The notes below the pieces were generated by a model. The model had not been told where the DNA came from and did not search any database. It was given only the letters and a program-made list of their open reading frames with translations. From positions 1,399,306 through 1,463,305 of the forward strand of contig NZ_CP071867.1 of the NCBI RefSeq assembly GCF_028751545.1: a stretch of 64,000 bases of DNA, given 5' to 3'. Below are positions 56,011 to 64,000 of the stretch, in pieces (position 1 is the first letter of the stretch; every line of letters begins with the position of its first letter). Both the position numbers and the translations under genes were made by a program. This DNA is from Gilliamella sp. B3022. GTDB taxonomy: Bacteria; Pseudomonadota; Gammaproteobacteria; Enterobacterales; Orbaceae.

Positions 56011-56703
56011 ATGTATCAAACATTAAAAGAAAGAGTATTGCAGGCTAACTTAACCTTGCCTAAATACCATTTAGTTACTTTTACTTGGGGGAATGTTTCA
56101 GAGATCGACCGAGCCAAAGATGTTATTGCTATTAAACCATCAGGCGTCGATTACAACAACATGAAAATTGATGATATTGTTGTGGTGTCATTAACAGGTG
56201 AAATTGTTGAAGGTAAATTAAATCCGTCTAGTGATACCGCAACCCATATAGAACTTTATAAAGCTTTTGAAAATATTGGCGGTATTGTTCATACACACTC
56301 TCGCTATGCAACTGTATGGGCTCAAGCAGAATTAGATGTTCCAGCTTTGGGTACAACACATGCTGACTATTTTTATGGTGATGTGCCTTGTACTCGTCGT
56401 TTAACTGATAGTGAAATCAGTACCGATTACGAAAAAAACACCGGTCTAGTTATTATTGAAGAATTTAAACGAAGAGACATTGATCCTATGGCGATGCCAG
56501 CAGCTGTTATTTCTGGACACGCTCCATTTTGTTGGGGAAAAAATGCATCTGATGCCGTACATAATGCCGTGGTGCTTGAAGAGGTAGCCATGATGGCACT
56601 ATCAACAAGGCAACTTAATAAAACAATCAAAATTCAACAAACTTTATCGGATAAACACTATTTTCGTAAGCATGGATCACATGCTTACTATGGTCAAAAA
56701 TAG
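56011..56703 (+). CDS. ulaF: L-ribulose-5-phosphate 4-epimerase UlaF
   Basis: 230 residues, class II aldolase fold. [13 protein letters not shown] at the start, IKPSGVDY, the zinc-binding [28 protein letters not shown], and the C-terminal [12 protein letters not shown]. It gives D-xylulose-5-phosphate, the end of the pathway. I use ATG 56011; the in-frame ATG at 55966 lies inside ulaC and adds an unrelated stretch. Confidence 0.95.
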   Translation: MYQTLKERVLQANLTLPKYHLVTFTWGNVSEIDRAKDVIAIKPSGVDYNNMKIDDIVVVSLTGEIVEGKLNPSSDTATHIELYKAFENIGGIVHTHSRYATVWAQAELDVPALGTTHADYFYGDVPCTRRLTDSEISTDYEKNTGLVIIEEFKRRDIDPMAMPAAVISGHAPFCWGKNASDAVHNAVVLEEVAMMALSTRQLNKTIKIQQTLSDKHYFRKHGSHAYYGQK

Positions 56704-56725
56704 TATTTATAAGAGGACGAATAAA

Positions 56726-57370
56726 ATGACTAAACCAAAATTACAAATTGCATTAGATCAAACAGAATTACAAACAGCTTTAGCGGTAGCCAAGAACGTA
56801 GCTGGATTTGTAGATATTATTGAAGTTGGAACCATCCTTGCATTCGGATCAGGTATTAATGGTGTGAAAATCTTAAGGGAAAAGTATCCCAATCATATTC
56901 TAGTTTGTGATTTGAAAACCACTGATGGAGGTGCCATTTTAGCAAAAATGGCGTTTTCAGCGGGCGCCGACTGGTTAACAGTTTCAGCTGCTGCTCATAT
57001 TGCAACAATTGAAGCTTGTAAAAAAGTGGCTGATGAGTTTGGCCGTGAAATTCAAATCGAACTTTATGGACATTGGACTTTCGATGATGCAAAAGCATGG
57101 AGAAAATTGGGGATCAAACAGGCAATTTATCATCGTTCTCGTGATGCTGAATTAGCGGGTATTGGTTGGGGTAAAGAAGATTTAACTAAAATGCGACAGC
57201 TTTCTGATCTAGATTTAGAACTATCAATAACTGGCGGCATTGTACCTGAAGATATTCATCTATTTGCAGGTATTAAAACTAAAGCTTTTATCGCTGGACG
57301 AGCTTTAGCCAACGAAAATGGTCAAAAAACTGCTCAAGACTTAAGAGAGCAGATTGCTAAGTTTTGGTAA
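56726..57370 (+). CDS. ulaD: 3-keto-L-gulonate-6-phosphate decarboxylase UlaD
   Basis: 214 residues, OMP decarboxylase suprafamily barrel. PKLQIALDQTELQTAL at the start, the Mg-binding CDLKTTDGGAI, and HRSRDAELAGIGWG are UlaD marks. It converts 3-keto-L-gulonate-6-phosphate to L-xylulose-5-phosphate. ATG 56726 follows an AAGAGGACG ribosome binding site; the upstream ATG at 56672 would overlap ulaF. Confidence 0.95.
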   Translation: MTKPKLQIALDQTELQTALAVAKNVAGFVDIIEVGTILAFGSGINGVKILREKYPNHILVCDLKTTDGGAILAKMAFSAGADWLTVSAAAHIATIEACKKVADEFGREIQIELYGHWTFDDAKAWRKLGIKQAIYHRSRDAELAGIGWGKEDLTKMRQLSDLDLELSITGGIVPEDIHLFAGIKTKAFIAGRALANENGQKTAQDLREQIAKFW

Positions 57371-57434
57371 GTAGTGACCTAACAGTCACGAAATGGACCG
57401 TTAAGTTTTACCTTAATAATATCGGATCTAAATT

Positions 57435-58328
57435 ATGTCAAATAATACAATGAATATAACCAGACAAACTCCATGTATGGGTATTTATGAAAAAGCACTA
57501 CCGAATACACTTTCTTGGCAGCAAAAAATGTTAGAGGCAAAATCTTTACATTTCGATTTTATAGAACTTTCTATTGATGAATCCGATGAGCGTCAATCTA
57601 GGCTTGATTGGTCCGATGAGGAAATCTATGCATTGCGTCATCTTTGTGAAGATAATGGTGTTTTTTTTCATTCAATATGTCTTAGTGCACATCGTAAATA
57701 TCCATTTGGTTCTGATGATAAAACGATCAGAGAGAAAGCTAAAAGTATAATGTGTAAGGCAATTACTCTTGCTTATAAACTTGGTGTTAGAGTTATCCAA
57801 CTTGCTGGATATGATGTTTATTATGAGCAAGCTAACTTACAAACACATCAACGCTTTGTTGCAGGTATGCAATGGTGCGCAAAACAGGCAGAAAAAGCTG
57901 GTGTGATGTTAGCTGTTGAAATTATGGATACTAGCTATCTAAATTCACTTAGTAAGTTTGAAATTTTAAAAGCTGAGATAAATTCACCTTATTTTATGGC
58001 CTATCCTGATGTGGGAAATATATCCGGTTGGAATTATGATGTTAGCACTGAATTATTATTAAGCCGTAATCATATTGTGCAAATTCATTTAAAAGATACC
58101 TATAAAGTAAAACCCAATTATCCAGGTCAATTTAGAGATTTGGTGATCGGTGAAGGTGAGGTCGATTTTTCTGCGGTTTTTAGCACACTTAAATCTATTG
58201 ATTATTGTGCGCCATTAGTGATTGAAATGTGGGCGAAAGATAATCAGTGGAAACAAAATATTCTTACAGCACAACAACATTTAAAATCGATTGCTGGTCA
58301 ATCCGATTTTCCACTCTTTAACGTATAG
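57435..58328 (+). CDS. ulaE: L-xylulose-5-phosphate 3-epimerase UlaE
   Basis: 297 residues, TIM-barrel epimerase. GIYEKALP, FIELSIDESDERQSRLDW, SICLSAHRKYPFGS, RVIQLAGYDVYYE, and the metal-ligand-bearing EIMDTSYL and HLKDTYK are in family order. It makes L-ribulose-5-phosphate for UlaF. The ribosome binding site is weak; an ATG 15 bp later (57450) is an alternative. Last gene of the ula operon. Confidence 0.93.
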   Translation: MSNNTMNITRQTPCMGIYEKALPNTLSWQQKMLEAKSLHFDFIELSIDESDERQSRLDWSDEEIYALRHLCEDNGVFFHSICLSAHRKYPFGSDDKTIREKAKSIMCKAITLAYKLGVRVIQLAGYDVYYEQANLQTHQRFVAGMQWCAKQAEKAGVMLAVEIMDTSYLNSLSKFEILKAEINSPYFMAYPDVGNISGWNYDVSTELLLSRNHIVQIHLKDTYKVKPNYPGQFRDLVIGEGEVDFSAVFSTLKSIDYCAPLVIEMWAKDNQWKQNILTAQQHLKSIAGQSDFPLFNV

Positions 58329-58647
58329 ATTGAAGACATAAAAAATACATTTCTATTTTACAATTTGCTTCATCATTCTTTAAGTGATGAAGCATTAATC
58401 CTATTTTATATAATAATTCACCGAAAATCAGCACTTCTTATTAAGGTTATTGACTCAAAAATATAAAGTTTTATAATAATTATCAATAATATAAGATCTA
58501 ATGATTGTTGTCGATTAAAAAGCTTTTGGTATTAGCATGAGCATATTTTAAACACAATATGGCTTTATAATGACACGATAAAACATTGTTGTTGACCTTA
58601 ATTTTTTTGTTGTTATCAAAATTTTTAAAAAAGAGAATTTACTGATC
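58329..58647. other. 319-bp intergenic region after ulaE
   Basis: Apart from the hairpin at 58367-58393, it is AT-rich and shows no gene. It presumably contains the promoter of the membrane-protein gene at 58648. Confidence 0.45.
58367..58393 (+). terminator. Terminator of the ula operon
   Basis: GCTTCATCA and TGATGAAGC form a 9-bp perfect stem with a 9-nt loop, 38 bp after ulaE; the tail is only moderately T-rich. Confidence 0.65.
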
Positions 58648-59622
58648 TTGAGTATCAAAATGGAAAAATTAGCTTTTTTTAAGCTACCTTTTATTTTTAT
58701 TGCACTATTTTTTTTCTGTAGTGCTTTTAGTTTCAATATTAGATTTGGTATTACCTTTATATCGACCTTTCATGATTATGAGTTTTTATGGGGTATATTA
58801 TATAAACTTGCACCATATCAATTACTACGTACAATTCCAGAGTGTTTGTTATTATTTGGTATTTCAACTATCAGTTTGCATCGAGTCAATGTTCATCAAG
58901 TGACTTCTAAAAATATTACTCTGTTAATGTTTAATGTCATTATTGTTTGTATGATAGGCTATTTAATTAATGCCATAGCCGAAGCTATTTTTGATAATAT
59001 TTTGATAAATATGATTAATATGGCTTCATGGTTATTTATTTTAGTTTTATGCATTATCCCCTATAGCCTATGTTACCTATTTTCTGGATTATTTACCTAT
59101 TATTATATCAAAGTATTAAATCATCATTTTGACAAAGGTAAACAGATTTTCGAACTGACTATAATTAATAGTACTAAAATTCATTTTACTTTGTTTTTAG
59201 TATTTTTCTTTTTTATTTTAATTGCTTTTCCTTCTTTTATTTTAGATGTCTTAGTACATAACAGTTACTATTTTATTTCAGTTTGGGAACATATTTTTTT
59301 GCCAATTTGTTGTTATTTATTTAGCTTATTAGTTGTCATTTTGGTTAGTAAAAATATGTTCACACAAATGTTTGTTGTGTTACAAACCGATAGAATAATC
59401 AAGTGCGCAATTTCCTTAAACCTTATTATCTTTATTTTAAATTTTGTTTTATGGAAAGTTGCAAATTGGTTAATTTATTATGTGTCATTACAAAATACAA
59501 ACCTAACATCCATAGTAATCATATTGTTGGGTGCGATATCATTCACTTTATCGTGCTTATTTATTCGAAAATTAACGAAGTATTACTTTCATCCATCATT
59601 TAAATATCAGATTAATTTATAG
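58648..59622 (+). CDS. Unknown multi-pass membrane protein
   Basis: 324 residues that I cannot place. Long, very Ile/Leu/Phe-rich segments indicate about eight membrane helices (roughly 10-30, 48-72, 88-112, 122-150, 178-205, 212-238, 258-282, 288-310) with short loops. Little charge and no recognised motif. ATG at 58660 (MEKLAFFK) is a possible alternative start. Base content is even lower in GC than neighbours. The stop overlaps the dusC 3' end by 6 bp on the opposite strand. Confidence 0.65.
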   Translation: MSIKMEKLAFFKLPFIFIALFFFCSAFSFNIRFGITFISTFHDYEFLWGILYKLAPYQLLRTIPECLLLFGISTISLHRVNVHQVTSKNITLLMFNVIIVCMIGYLINAIAEAIFDNILINMINMASWLFILVLCIIPYSLCYLFSGLFTYYYIKVLNHHFDKGKQIFELTIINSTKIHFTLFLVFFFFILIAFPSFILDVLVHNSYYFISVWEHIFLPICCYLFSLLVVILVSKNMFTQMFVVLQTDRIIKCAISLNLIIFILNFVLWKVANWLIYYVSLQNTNLTSIVIILLGAISFTLSCLFIRKLTKYYFHPSFKYQINL

Positions 59623-60579
59623 TATGGGCTGTATCATTTGTTGTTTTAAGAATGTATATATTTCTTGTTGCGATTTTAATGTTCTAATGTTTTGTAACAT
59701 CTCTGATGCTTCTACATAATGGTACTTTAAATAAGTAAGCCACTGTTTAATACGGGCAGAATGATAAAGCGGTTTAACATCATCGATGGATGAATTTGCA
59801 TAACGGATTAAAATTTCCAATACTTGTGACCAACTTAATGCTGGTTGTTGGTTGCGGATCATATTGGCTAGATTGGGGATAGCTAAAATTCCACGACCCA
59901 ACATAATGTCATGGGTTTGACTTTGAGCAATGCATTTTTGCGCATCTTCAATAGAAAAAATTTCACCATTGGCAATTACAGGAATTGTTAGGTTTTGTTT
60001 GATTTTTGCTATTGTTTGCCAATCAATTTTATCCGCTTTATATCCATCCTCTTTAGTTCTACCATGAATGGAAATCTCATTAGCTCCAGCACTTTCAATT
60101 GCATTGGCTATTTCATCGCAATGTGATTTATTAGACCAACCTAAGCGAATTTTAACTGATAATATGTCCGAGGGGTTTATGGCTTGTCGAACTTGACTAA
60201 CGATATTAAAAATTTGTTCAGGATATTGTAATAAATAAGCCCCTCCTTGACTGCCCACGACGGTTTTAGCCGGACAACCAAAATTAATATCAATGCCAAA
60301 TGAACCCAGTTCAATTGCTTTTACTGCATTTTCTGCCATCCACTGTGGTGAATGGCCAAGAATTTGTACTCGAATAGGGGTACCAGATGCAGTTTTGCCA
60401 CCATTATGGAGTTCAGGACAAAGGCGATAAAAGGTGCGGTTGGATAATTGATGATGAGTGACTCGTACAAATTCTGTTACACAATAATCAAATTGATTGA
60501 TCTCAGTTAAAATTTGTCTCACTTGATAATCAAGTACCCCTTCCATTGGAGCTAAAATAATACGGTTATTTTGTTTCAT
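59617..60579 (-). CDS. dusC: tRNA-dihydrouridine(16) synthase
   Basis: 320 residues, FMN-dependent. LAPMEGVLDYQVRQIL at the start, NFGCPAKTVVGSQGG with the catalytic Cys, SVKIRLGW, ISIHGRTKEDGYKA, and PVIANGEI identify a Dus enzyme; VLDYQVR and YHSARIKQWLTYLKYHY are closest to DusC. It reduces U16 in tRNA. Start overlaps the moeB stop by 4 bp (ATGA). Confidence 0.93.
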   Translation of the reverse strand: MKQNNRIILAPMEGVLDYQVRQILTEINQFDYCVTEFVRVTHHQLSNRTFYRLCPELHNGGKTASGTPIRVQILGHSPQWMAENAVKAIELGSFGIDINFGCPAKTVVGSQGGAYLLQYPEQIFNIVSQVRQAINPSDILSVKIRLGWSNKSHCDEIANAIESAGANEISIHGRTKEDGYKADKIDWQTIAKIKQNLTIPVIANGEIFSIEDAQKCIAQSQTHDIMLGRGILAIPNLANMIRNQQPALSWSQVLEILIRYANSSIDDVKPLYHSARIKQWLTYLKYHYVEASEMLQNIRTLKSQQEIYTFLKQQMIQPIL

Positions 60580-61349
60580 TTTTCTGATTGGTCAGTTCTG
60601 TGATTACCGCAAACAGGACAATTTTCCTGCTTAGATAACGTAAATTGATTAAATTGCATATTCATTGTATCAACCATCAATAATCGACCCGATAATGGAT
60701 GACCATAATGAGTCAGGACTTTTATTGCTTCTATGGCTTGCATTGATCCAAACATACCAACTAAAGGTGCCATTACACCCGTTTCAACACAAGTTAGCTG
60801 TTCATTCCCAAATAGACGACTTAAACAGTGATAACATGGTTCATTAGGTTGATAAGTAAATACACTTAACAAACCTTCCATTCGTATTGCTGCGCCTGAA
60901 ACTAATGGTTTTTTTTCTTGAAAACAACAGCGATTAATCTGTTCACGGGTAACTAAATTATCCGTACAATCAATAATAATATTATGCTGCTTAATGAGTG
61001 AAATGAGATCGCGGTCATCAAGCTGTTGATTAACGGTGTTAATTTGTATATTAGGATTTATATTGACTAAAGCGTACTTAGCCACATCAACTTTGTTTTG
61101 ATTAATTGATTTATAGGTATATAAAATTTGTCGATTTAAATTTGAAGCGGATATGGTATCAAAATCATTTAAAGTTAACTTACCAATACCTGAGGCAGCT
61201 AAATACAAAGAAGTTGAACAACCTAATCCTCCTAATCCAATAATTAATACTGAACTATTTTTTAAAATTTGCTGCTTCTCAATGTCAAAACCATGCAAAG
61301 TTATTTGTCTGTCATAACGAAATAATTCTTGATCGGTAAGTGTTAACAT
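60576..61349 (-). CDS. moeB: Molybdopterin-synthase adenylyltransferase
   Basis: 257 residues, ThiF/E1-like. Nucleotide-binding GLGGLGCSTSLYLAASGIG, DCTDN, zinc-ligand pairs CYHCL and CPVCG, and TCVETGVMAPLVG. It adenylates the MoaD C-terminus so it can be thiolated in molybdenum cofactor synthesis. ThiF is an alternative, but SGAAIRMEG and RLFG match MoeB better. No other moa/moe gene is near, and dusC is overlapped. Confidence 0.85.
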   Translation of the reverse strand: MLTLTDQELFRYDRQITLHGFDIEKQQILKNSSVLIIGLGGLGCSTSLYLAASGIGKLTLNDFDTISASNLNRQILYTYKSINQNKVDVAKYALVNINPNIQINTVNQQLDDRDLISLIKQHNIIIDCTDNLVTREQINRCCFQEKKPLVSGAAIRMEGLLSVFTYQPNEPCYHCLSRLFGNEQLTCVETGVMAPLVGMFGSMQAIEAIKVLTHYGHPLSGRLLMVDTMNMQFNQFTLSKQENCPVCGNHRTDQSEK

Positions 61350-61388
61350 ATGATGTGATTATTGTTGTTAATAATAAAGTAAGTAGTA

Positions 61389-61424
61389 TAACAAAAAACT
61401 TGGCACAAGATTGAGCCAAGTTTT
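61389..61424 (-). terminator. Terminator of the amidohydrolase operon
   Basis: AAAACTTGGC (61395-61404) and GCCAAGTTTT (61415-61424) form a 10-bp stem; on the minus strand it runs into TTTTTTG. It lies 5 bp after the stop of the gene ending at 61430. Confidence 0.85.
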
Positions 61425-61429
61425 AAACT

Positions 61430-62749
61430 TTATTTGTCAAAACCAGATAGGAATTTTAAATACTCCTCTTTTGTCATAAGTGGTTTGTAGTTTGTTATGA
61501 GTGTTTGAGCGGGTTTGGCATCATCGTAAAGTAAGTCGATAATCGTACAAGCCATCATTTGTGCAGGTCGTATATAAGCCATCTGTTCATCATATACAGT
61601 ATAATCTTTACCATGTAAAATTCCTCTAACCGAACCAATCCAAGGGTGACTTACTGGCATAATATGCGATAGATCGCCAGTATCTGTACTTCCAGTCATA
61701 TGCGGTGCGATTGAAACGTTTTCTTCACCAATTAAATTTTCAGCGTTTTGCTTCAATAGATTATTAAGTGTTGGGTTATTATGTAATGGTAAATAACCTG
61801 GTAAATCTTTAATTTCGCAAGTTGCACCAACTGCCATAGCTCCAGCTTTCAATGCTTGATTTATTCTTTCATTGGCATCAATCATAGCAGGGACATTGCC
61901 TGCTCGTACGTAGCTTTCCATTCTAACATCGCTTGGTACAACATTCACTAAATCACCGCCTTGGGTAATGATTGGATGGAATCGAATGTAATCTTTTTCT
62001 TGAAATGTTTCACGAATTGCGTGAACACCCATCATTCCCATCATTGCAGCATTTAAAGCATTCACTCCTGCATGTGGGGCTGCTGCGGCATGGGCTGCTT
62101 CACCTTTATATTTAATTAACTTGCCGATAAAACCATTGCTTGTCGTTGAGATTTCAATAAAACCATCTTGGCGTTCATTCGGTATGCTCGTTAAGTGTAT
62201 CTGTAATGCCATATCTATATCATCAAAATCACCACGTGAAATCAATTCTGGTTTACCGCCAATGTATTTGATTTTCCCCTCTTCAATCAATCGATTTCGA
62301 TAGGTAATTTCAACATATTCTTCTGCTGGGACTGCAAATGGTACTACATCACCAGCTAAAAATTGCATAGCCCCTGAGTCTATTAGCCCCATAGTGACAG
62401 CCATCATATTAGCGATTTGTGCATTATGACCACAACAGTGAGCTGCTCCAGACGTTTCATCCGCAGCAGGGTGGTCGGCACAAATAATTGCATCAAGTTC
62501 TCCAATAATTGCGATACTATATTGGCTTCCTTTACCACCTTTAAGACGACCTTTAACACCAGTGAGTGCTAATTTATTTTTAAAAGGTACACCTAATTTT
62601 TCAAAAGCGTCTTCTACTTTTTTAGCGGTTTTGTATTCTTTATAACCAAGCTCTGGTTCAGACCAAATCGCTTCAGCAATCGACTTGATGTCTGCTTTGC
62701 GATTTGCAATTGCATCACAAACTTTTTTCTTTAGTTCTTCTTTTGTCAT
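61430..62749 (-). CDS. M20 family amidohydrolase (AbgB-like)
   Basis: 439 residues from ATG 62749. It resembles M20 peptidases of the aminobenzoyl-glutamate/aminoacyl hydrolase type: SEPELGYKEYKTAKKVE, GELDAI, GAAHCCGHNAQIANMMAV (metal site), VPAEEYVE (catalytic Glu pair), IQGGDLVNVVPSDV-like TQGGDLVNVVP, and GSTDTGDLSHIMP. It cleaves an amide bond, substrate unknown. AAGGAT ribosome binding site. A longer frame from 62869 overlaps the next gene and adds unrelated residues. It is 20 bp behind a small membrane protein, so probably its operon partner. Confidence 0.85.
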   Translation of the reverse strand: MTKEELKKKVCDAIANRKADIKSIAEAIWSEPELGYKEYKTAKKVEDAFEKLGVPFKNKLALTGVKGRLKGGKGSQYSIAIIGELDAIICADHPAADETSGAAHCCGHNAQIANMMAVTMGLIDSGAMQFLAGDVVPFAVPAEEYVEITYRNRLIEEGKIKYIGGKPELISRGDFDDIDMALQIHLTSIPNERQDGFIEISTTSNGFIGKLIKYKGEAAHAAAAPHAGVNALNAAMMGMMGVHAIRETFQEKDYIRFHPIITQGGDLVNVVPSDVRMESYVRAGNVPAMIDANERINQALKAGAMAVGATCEIKDLPGYLPLHNNPTLNNLLKQNAENLIGEENVSIAPHMTGSTDTGDLSHIMPVSHPWIGSVRGILHGKDYTVYDEQMAYIRPAQMMACTIIDLLYDDAKPAQTLITNYKPLMTKEEYLKFLSGFDK

Positions 62750-62769
62750 AAATAAAATCCTTATCCAAA

Positions 62770-63219
62770 TTAGATCACGCCTTCCCAATGCAAAGTGATT
62801 TGAGCGATTAAGGCTGCAAAAATAAATGTACCAGAAAACACAGCTAAAGATACGGGAATAATTCGCCAAGAAATATTTTTAAATAACGCAAGATCTTTAC
62901 CTATAGCGAGTCCAGCATAAGCTAGTACTGGCGTACAGATAGCAAGTAATGAAACGTGATCTGTCATTGCAACAACTTTTTCATGATATGGAAATATTGG
63001 TGAAGAAACCGTAGCTGCAACAACCGATACCCATAAAATTATTGGAAATTTTTTTAATCCGGGTAACTTACTTAGTAAAAATCCTAAAATAGAAATGACA
63101 ACTAAAATAGACAATGCTTCAAGTGATAGCATAAAATCAATTTTATATCCCACAGTATTGCCAGCTGCCATAATAATCGCCACTAAAATAAGTACAAAAA
63201 TTGTTTCTAAAATCTTCAT
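62770..63219 (-). CDS. Small membrane protein, unknown (possible transporter subunit)
   Basis: 149 residues with about five membrane segments (roughly 4-20, 30-50, 58-75, 88-110, 118-142). A GLAIGKDL plus SWRIIPVSLAVFSGTFIFAALI end suggests one half of a two-part carrier. It lies 10 bp downstream of the next membrane protein and 20 bp before the amidohydrolase. I do not recognise the family for sure. Confidence 0.7.
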   Translation of the reverse strand: MKILETIFVLILVAIIMAAGNTVGYKIDFMLSLEALSILVVISILGFLLSKLPGLKKFPIILWVSVVAATVSSPIFPYHEKVVAMTDHVSLLAICTPVLAYAGLAIGKDLALFKNISWRIIPVSLAVFSGTFIFAALIAQITLHWEGVI

Positions 63220-63229
63220 TATCGGATCC

Positions 63230-64000
63230 TTATTTATTGTGTCGAATACGGTCTAAAGTGTTATACATGAATGAAGCGAAAGGCAAAGAAAAGAGTGTAT
63301 AAATATAAATACCAACAATACCAGACATTAAATTTGCTGTGGTTGCATAAGCATTAATGTTTTCTGATAAATCTGGATATAGATCACTTATCGGAGCAAG
63401 TGATGCAGCCATCATGCTTCCACTACCTACGCCCGCTCCCATGGCTAAAGCATAAGGATGAAGAATATCCAAGTGAGCTATTAGGCTGGCAAGAATACTC
63501 ATCCAAATTGCACCATAAAGTGTGCCGCATACATACATAGACATTACACCGCGACCCTCGGGAGAGTCTAAACCATATTTATCTGCTACAATGGCTATAT
63601 TCGGCTCACGAGCAACGGAATAGGTCGCCCCAACAGCTTCTCTTTTCATACCTAATAGCATTGCTAACGGTAACCCAAGTAAAATTGTTCCGGCAAAATG
63701 TCCTAATTCCTGAAAAATAAGAGCTAATTTTGCATCCTCTAAAATCATATCAATTTTCGGACCTACCGCTACACCAAGTTTTGCAATGAGTAACATTAAT
63801 GTAACCATCATAACGATACTTGCATTGTGCATATTTTTATGGGTTAATATATTTAGCTTTGGTAGGCTAATTATTCCGCCAAAGATCATTGCATATAATA
63901 TTGGATAAACGGCGATAATCCATATTGATTGTTTACCGATTAGTTCGCAACTAATGACTACTAACAGTGCAATTATATGCAATTTATAGTCTCGTAAAAC
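63230..64000 (-). CDS. DUF3100-like membrane protein (5' end outside window)
   Basis: At least 257 residues, frame open to the window edge, so the true start lies beyond it; the TTG at 63982 is internal. About seven hydrophobic segments, with a Gly-rich ALAMGAGVGSGSMMAASLAP loop and YSVAREPNIAIVADKYGLDSPEGRG. From memory these resemble DUF3100 proteins. First visible gene of an operon with the 149-residue membrane protein and the amidohydrolase, which suggests substrate uptake or export. Confidence 0.65.
   Translation of the reverse strand, partial: VLRDYKLHIIALLVVISCELIGKQSIWIIAVYPILYAMIFGGIISLPKLNILTHKNMHNASIVMMVTLMLLIAKLGVAVGPKIDMILEDAKLALIFQELGHFAGTILLGLPLAMLLGMKREAVGATYSVAREPNIAIVADKYGLDSPEGRGVMSMYVCGTLYGAIWMSILASLIAHLDILHPYALAMGAGVGSGSMMAASLAPISDLYPDLSENINAYATTANLMSGIVGIYIYTLFSLPFASFMYNTLDRIRHNK

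Noticed and set aside
62750-62869. 40-residue N-terminal extension of the amidohydrolase
   Set aside because: It overlaps the upstream membrane-protein gene, lacks homology, and a good ribosome binding site precedes ATG 62749.

Overview
The window is a stretch of AT-rich gammaproteobacterial chromosome. It carries largely E. coli-like gene blocks: rpoBC, the yceD-rpmF-plsX-fab cluster, dnaE/accA, metK-sprT, murI next to an rRNA operon, maoP/comM, znuABC-mepM, tolB-pal-cpoB and the ula genes. Low GC, 55-95% recognisable similarity to enterobacterial proteins and decayed metabolic genes suggest a host-associated member of the Orbales (Gilliamella/Orbus-like). That placement is inferred from gene content and protein similarity; no search was run.

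Layout. 1-6.4 kb: 3' end of rpoB, rpoC with a terminator, and a small IsdG-type monooxygenase. 6.7-8.3 kb: lemA plus a TPM-domain (YgcG-like) gene. 8.5-14.9 kb: fatty-acid synthesis cluster yceD-rpmF-plsX-fabH-fabD-fabG-acpP-fabF. 14.9-16.2 kb: wreck of a gldA-type glycerol dehydrogenase gene. 16.2-21.4 kb: dnaE, accA, dgkA. 21.4-24.6 kb, minus strand: metK-sprT-unknown membrane protein-rlmJ, with a perfect met box upstream of metK. 24.8-31.2 kb: murI, then a complete rRNA operon (16S, tRNA-Glu, 23S, 5S, tRNA-Asp, tRNA-Trp) with two promoters, boxA sites and a 16S processing stem. 31.3-33.2 kb: maoP and comM, convergent. 33.3-40.7 kb: znuBC divergent from znuA-mepM across a perfect Zur-type palindrome, then mrcB and mutM. 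41-44 kb: tolB, pal, cpoB, tRNA-Lys. 44-45.6 kb: ruined TonB-dependent receptor gene behind a Fur-box-like site. 45.6-48.5 kb, minus: abgT-type transporter and pepT. 48.5-49.6 kb: a hexamer repeat and a decayed citrate-synthase-like gene. 49.6-51.2 kb: murJ. 51.4-58.4 kb: complete L-ascorbate utilisation locus, ulaR-ulaG divergent from ula(A-B fusion)-C-F-D-E, with a CRP site and a large palindrome between them. 58.6-61.4 kb: unknown membrane protein, dusC, moeB. 61.4-64 kb, minus: an operon of two membrane proteins and an M20 amidohydrolase, cut by the window end.

How it fits together. Most of the window is housekeeping: transcription, replication, translation, fatty-acid and envelope synthesis. 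Adaptable functions are zinc uptake (coupled to a zinc-dependent peptidoglycan hydrolase), ascorbate catabolism to pentose-phosphate intermediates, and peptide/aminobenzoyl-glutamate-type scavenging. Three broken genes (glycerol dehydrogenase, siderophore receptor, citrate synthase) point to ongoing reductive evolution.

I did not find a convincing wholly new system. The best candidates for undescribed biology are the two-membrane-protein plus amidohydrolase operon at the right end, two orphan membrane proteins, the EIIC-EIIB fusion with its palindromic control region, and several perfect inverted repeats between genes.
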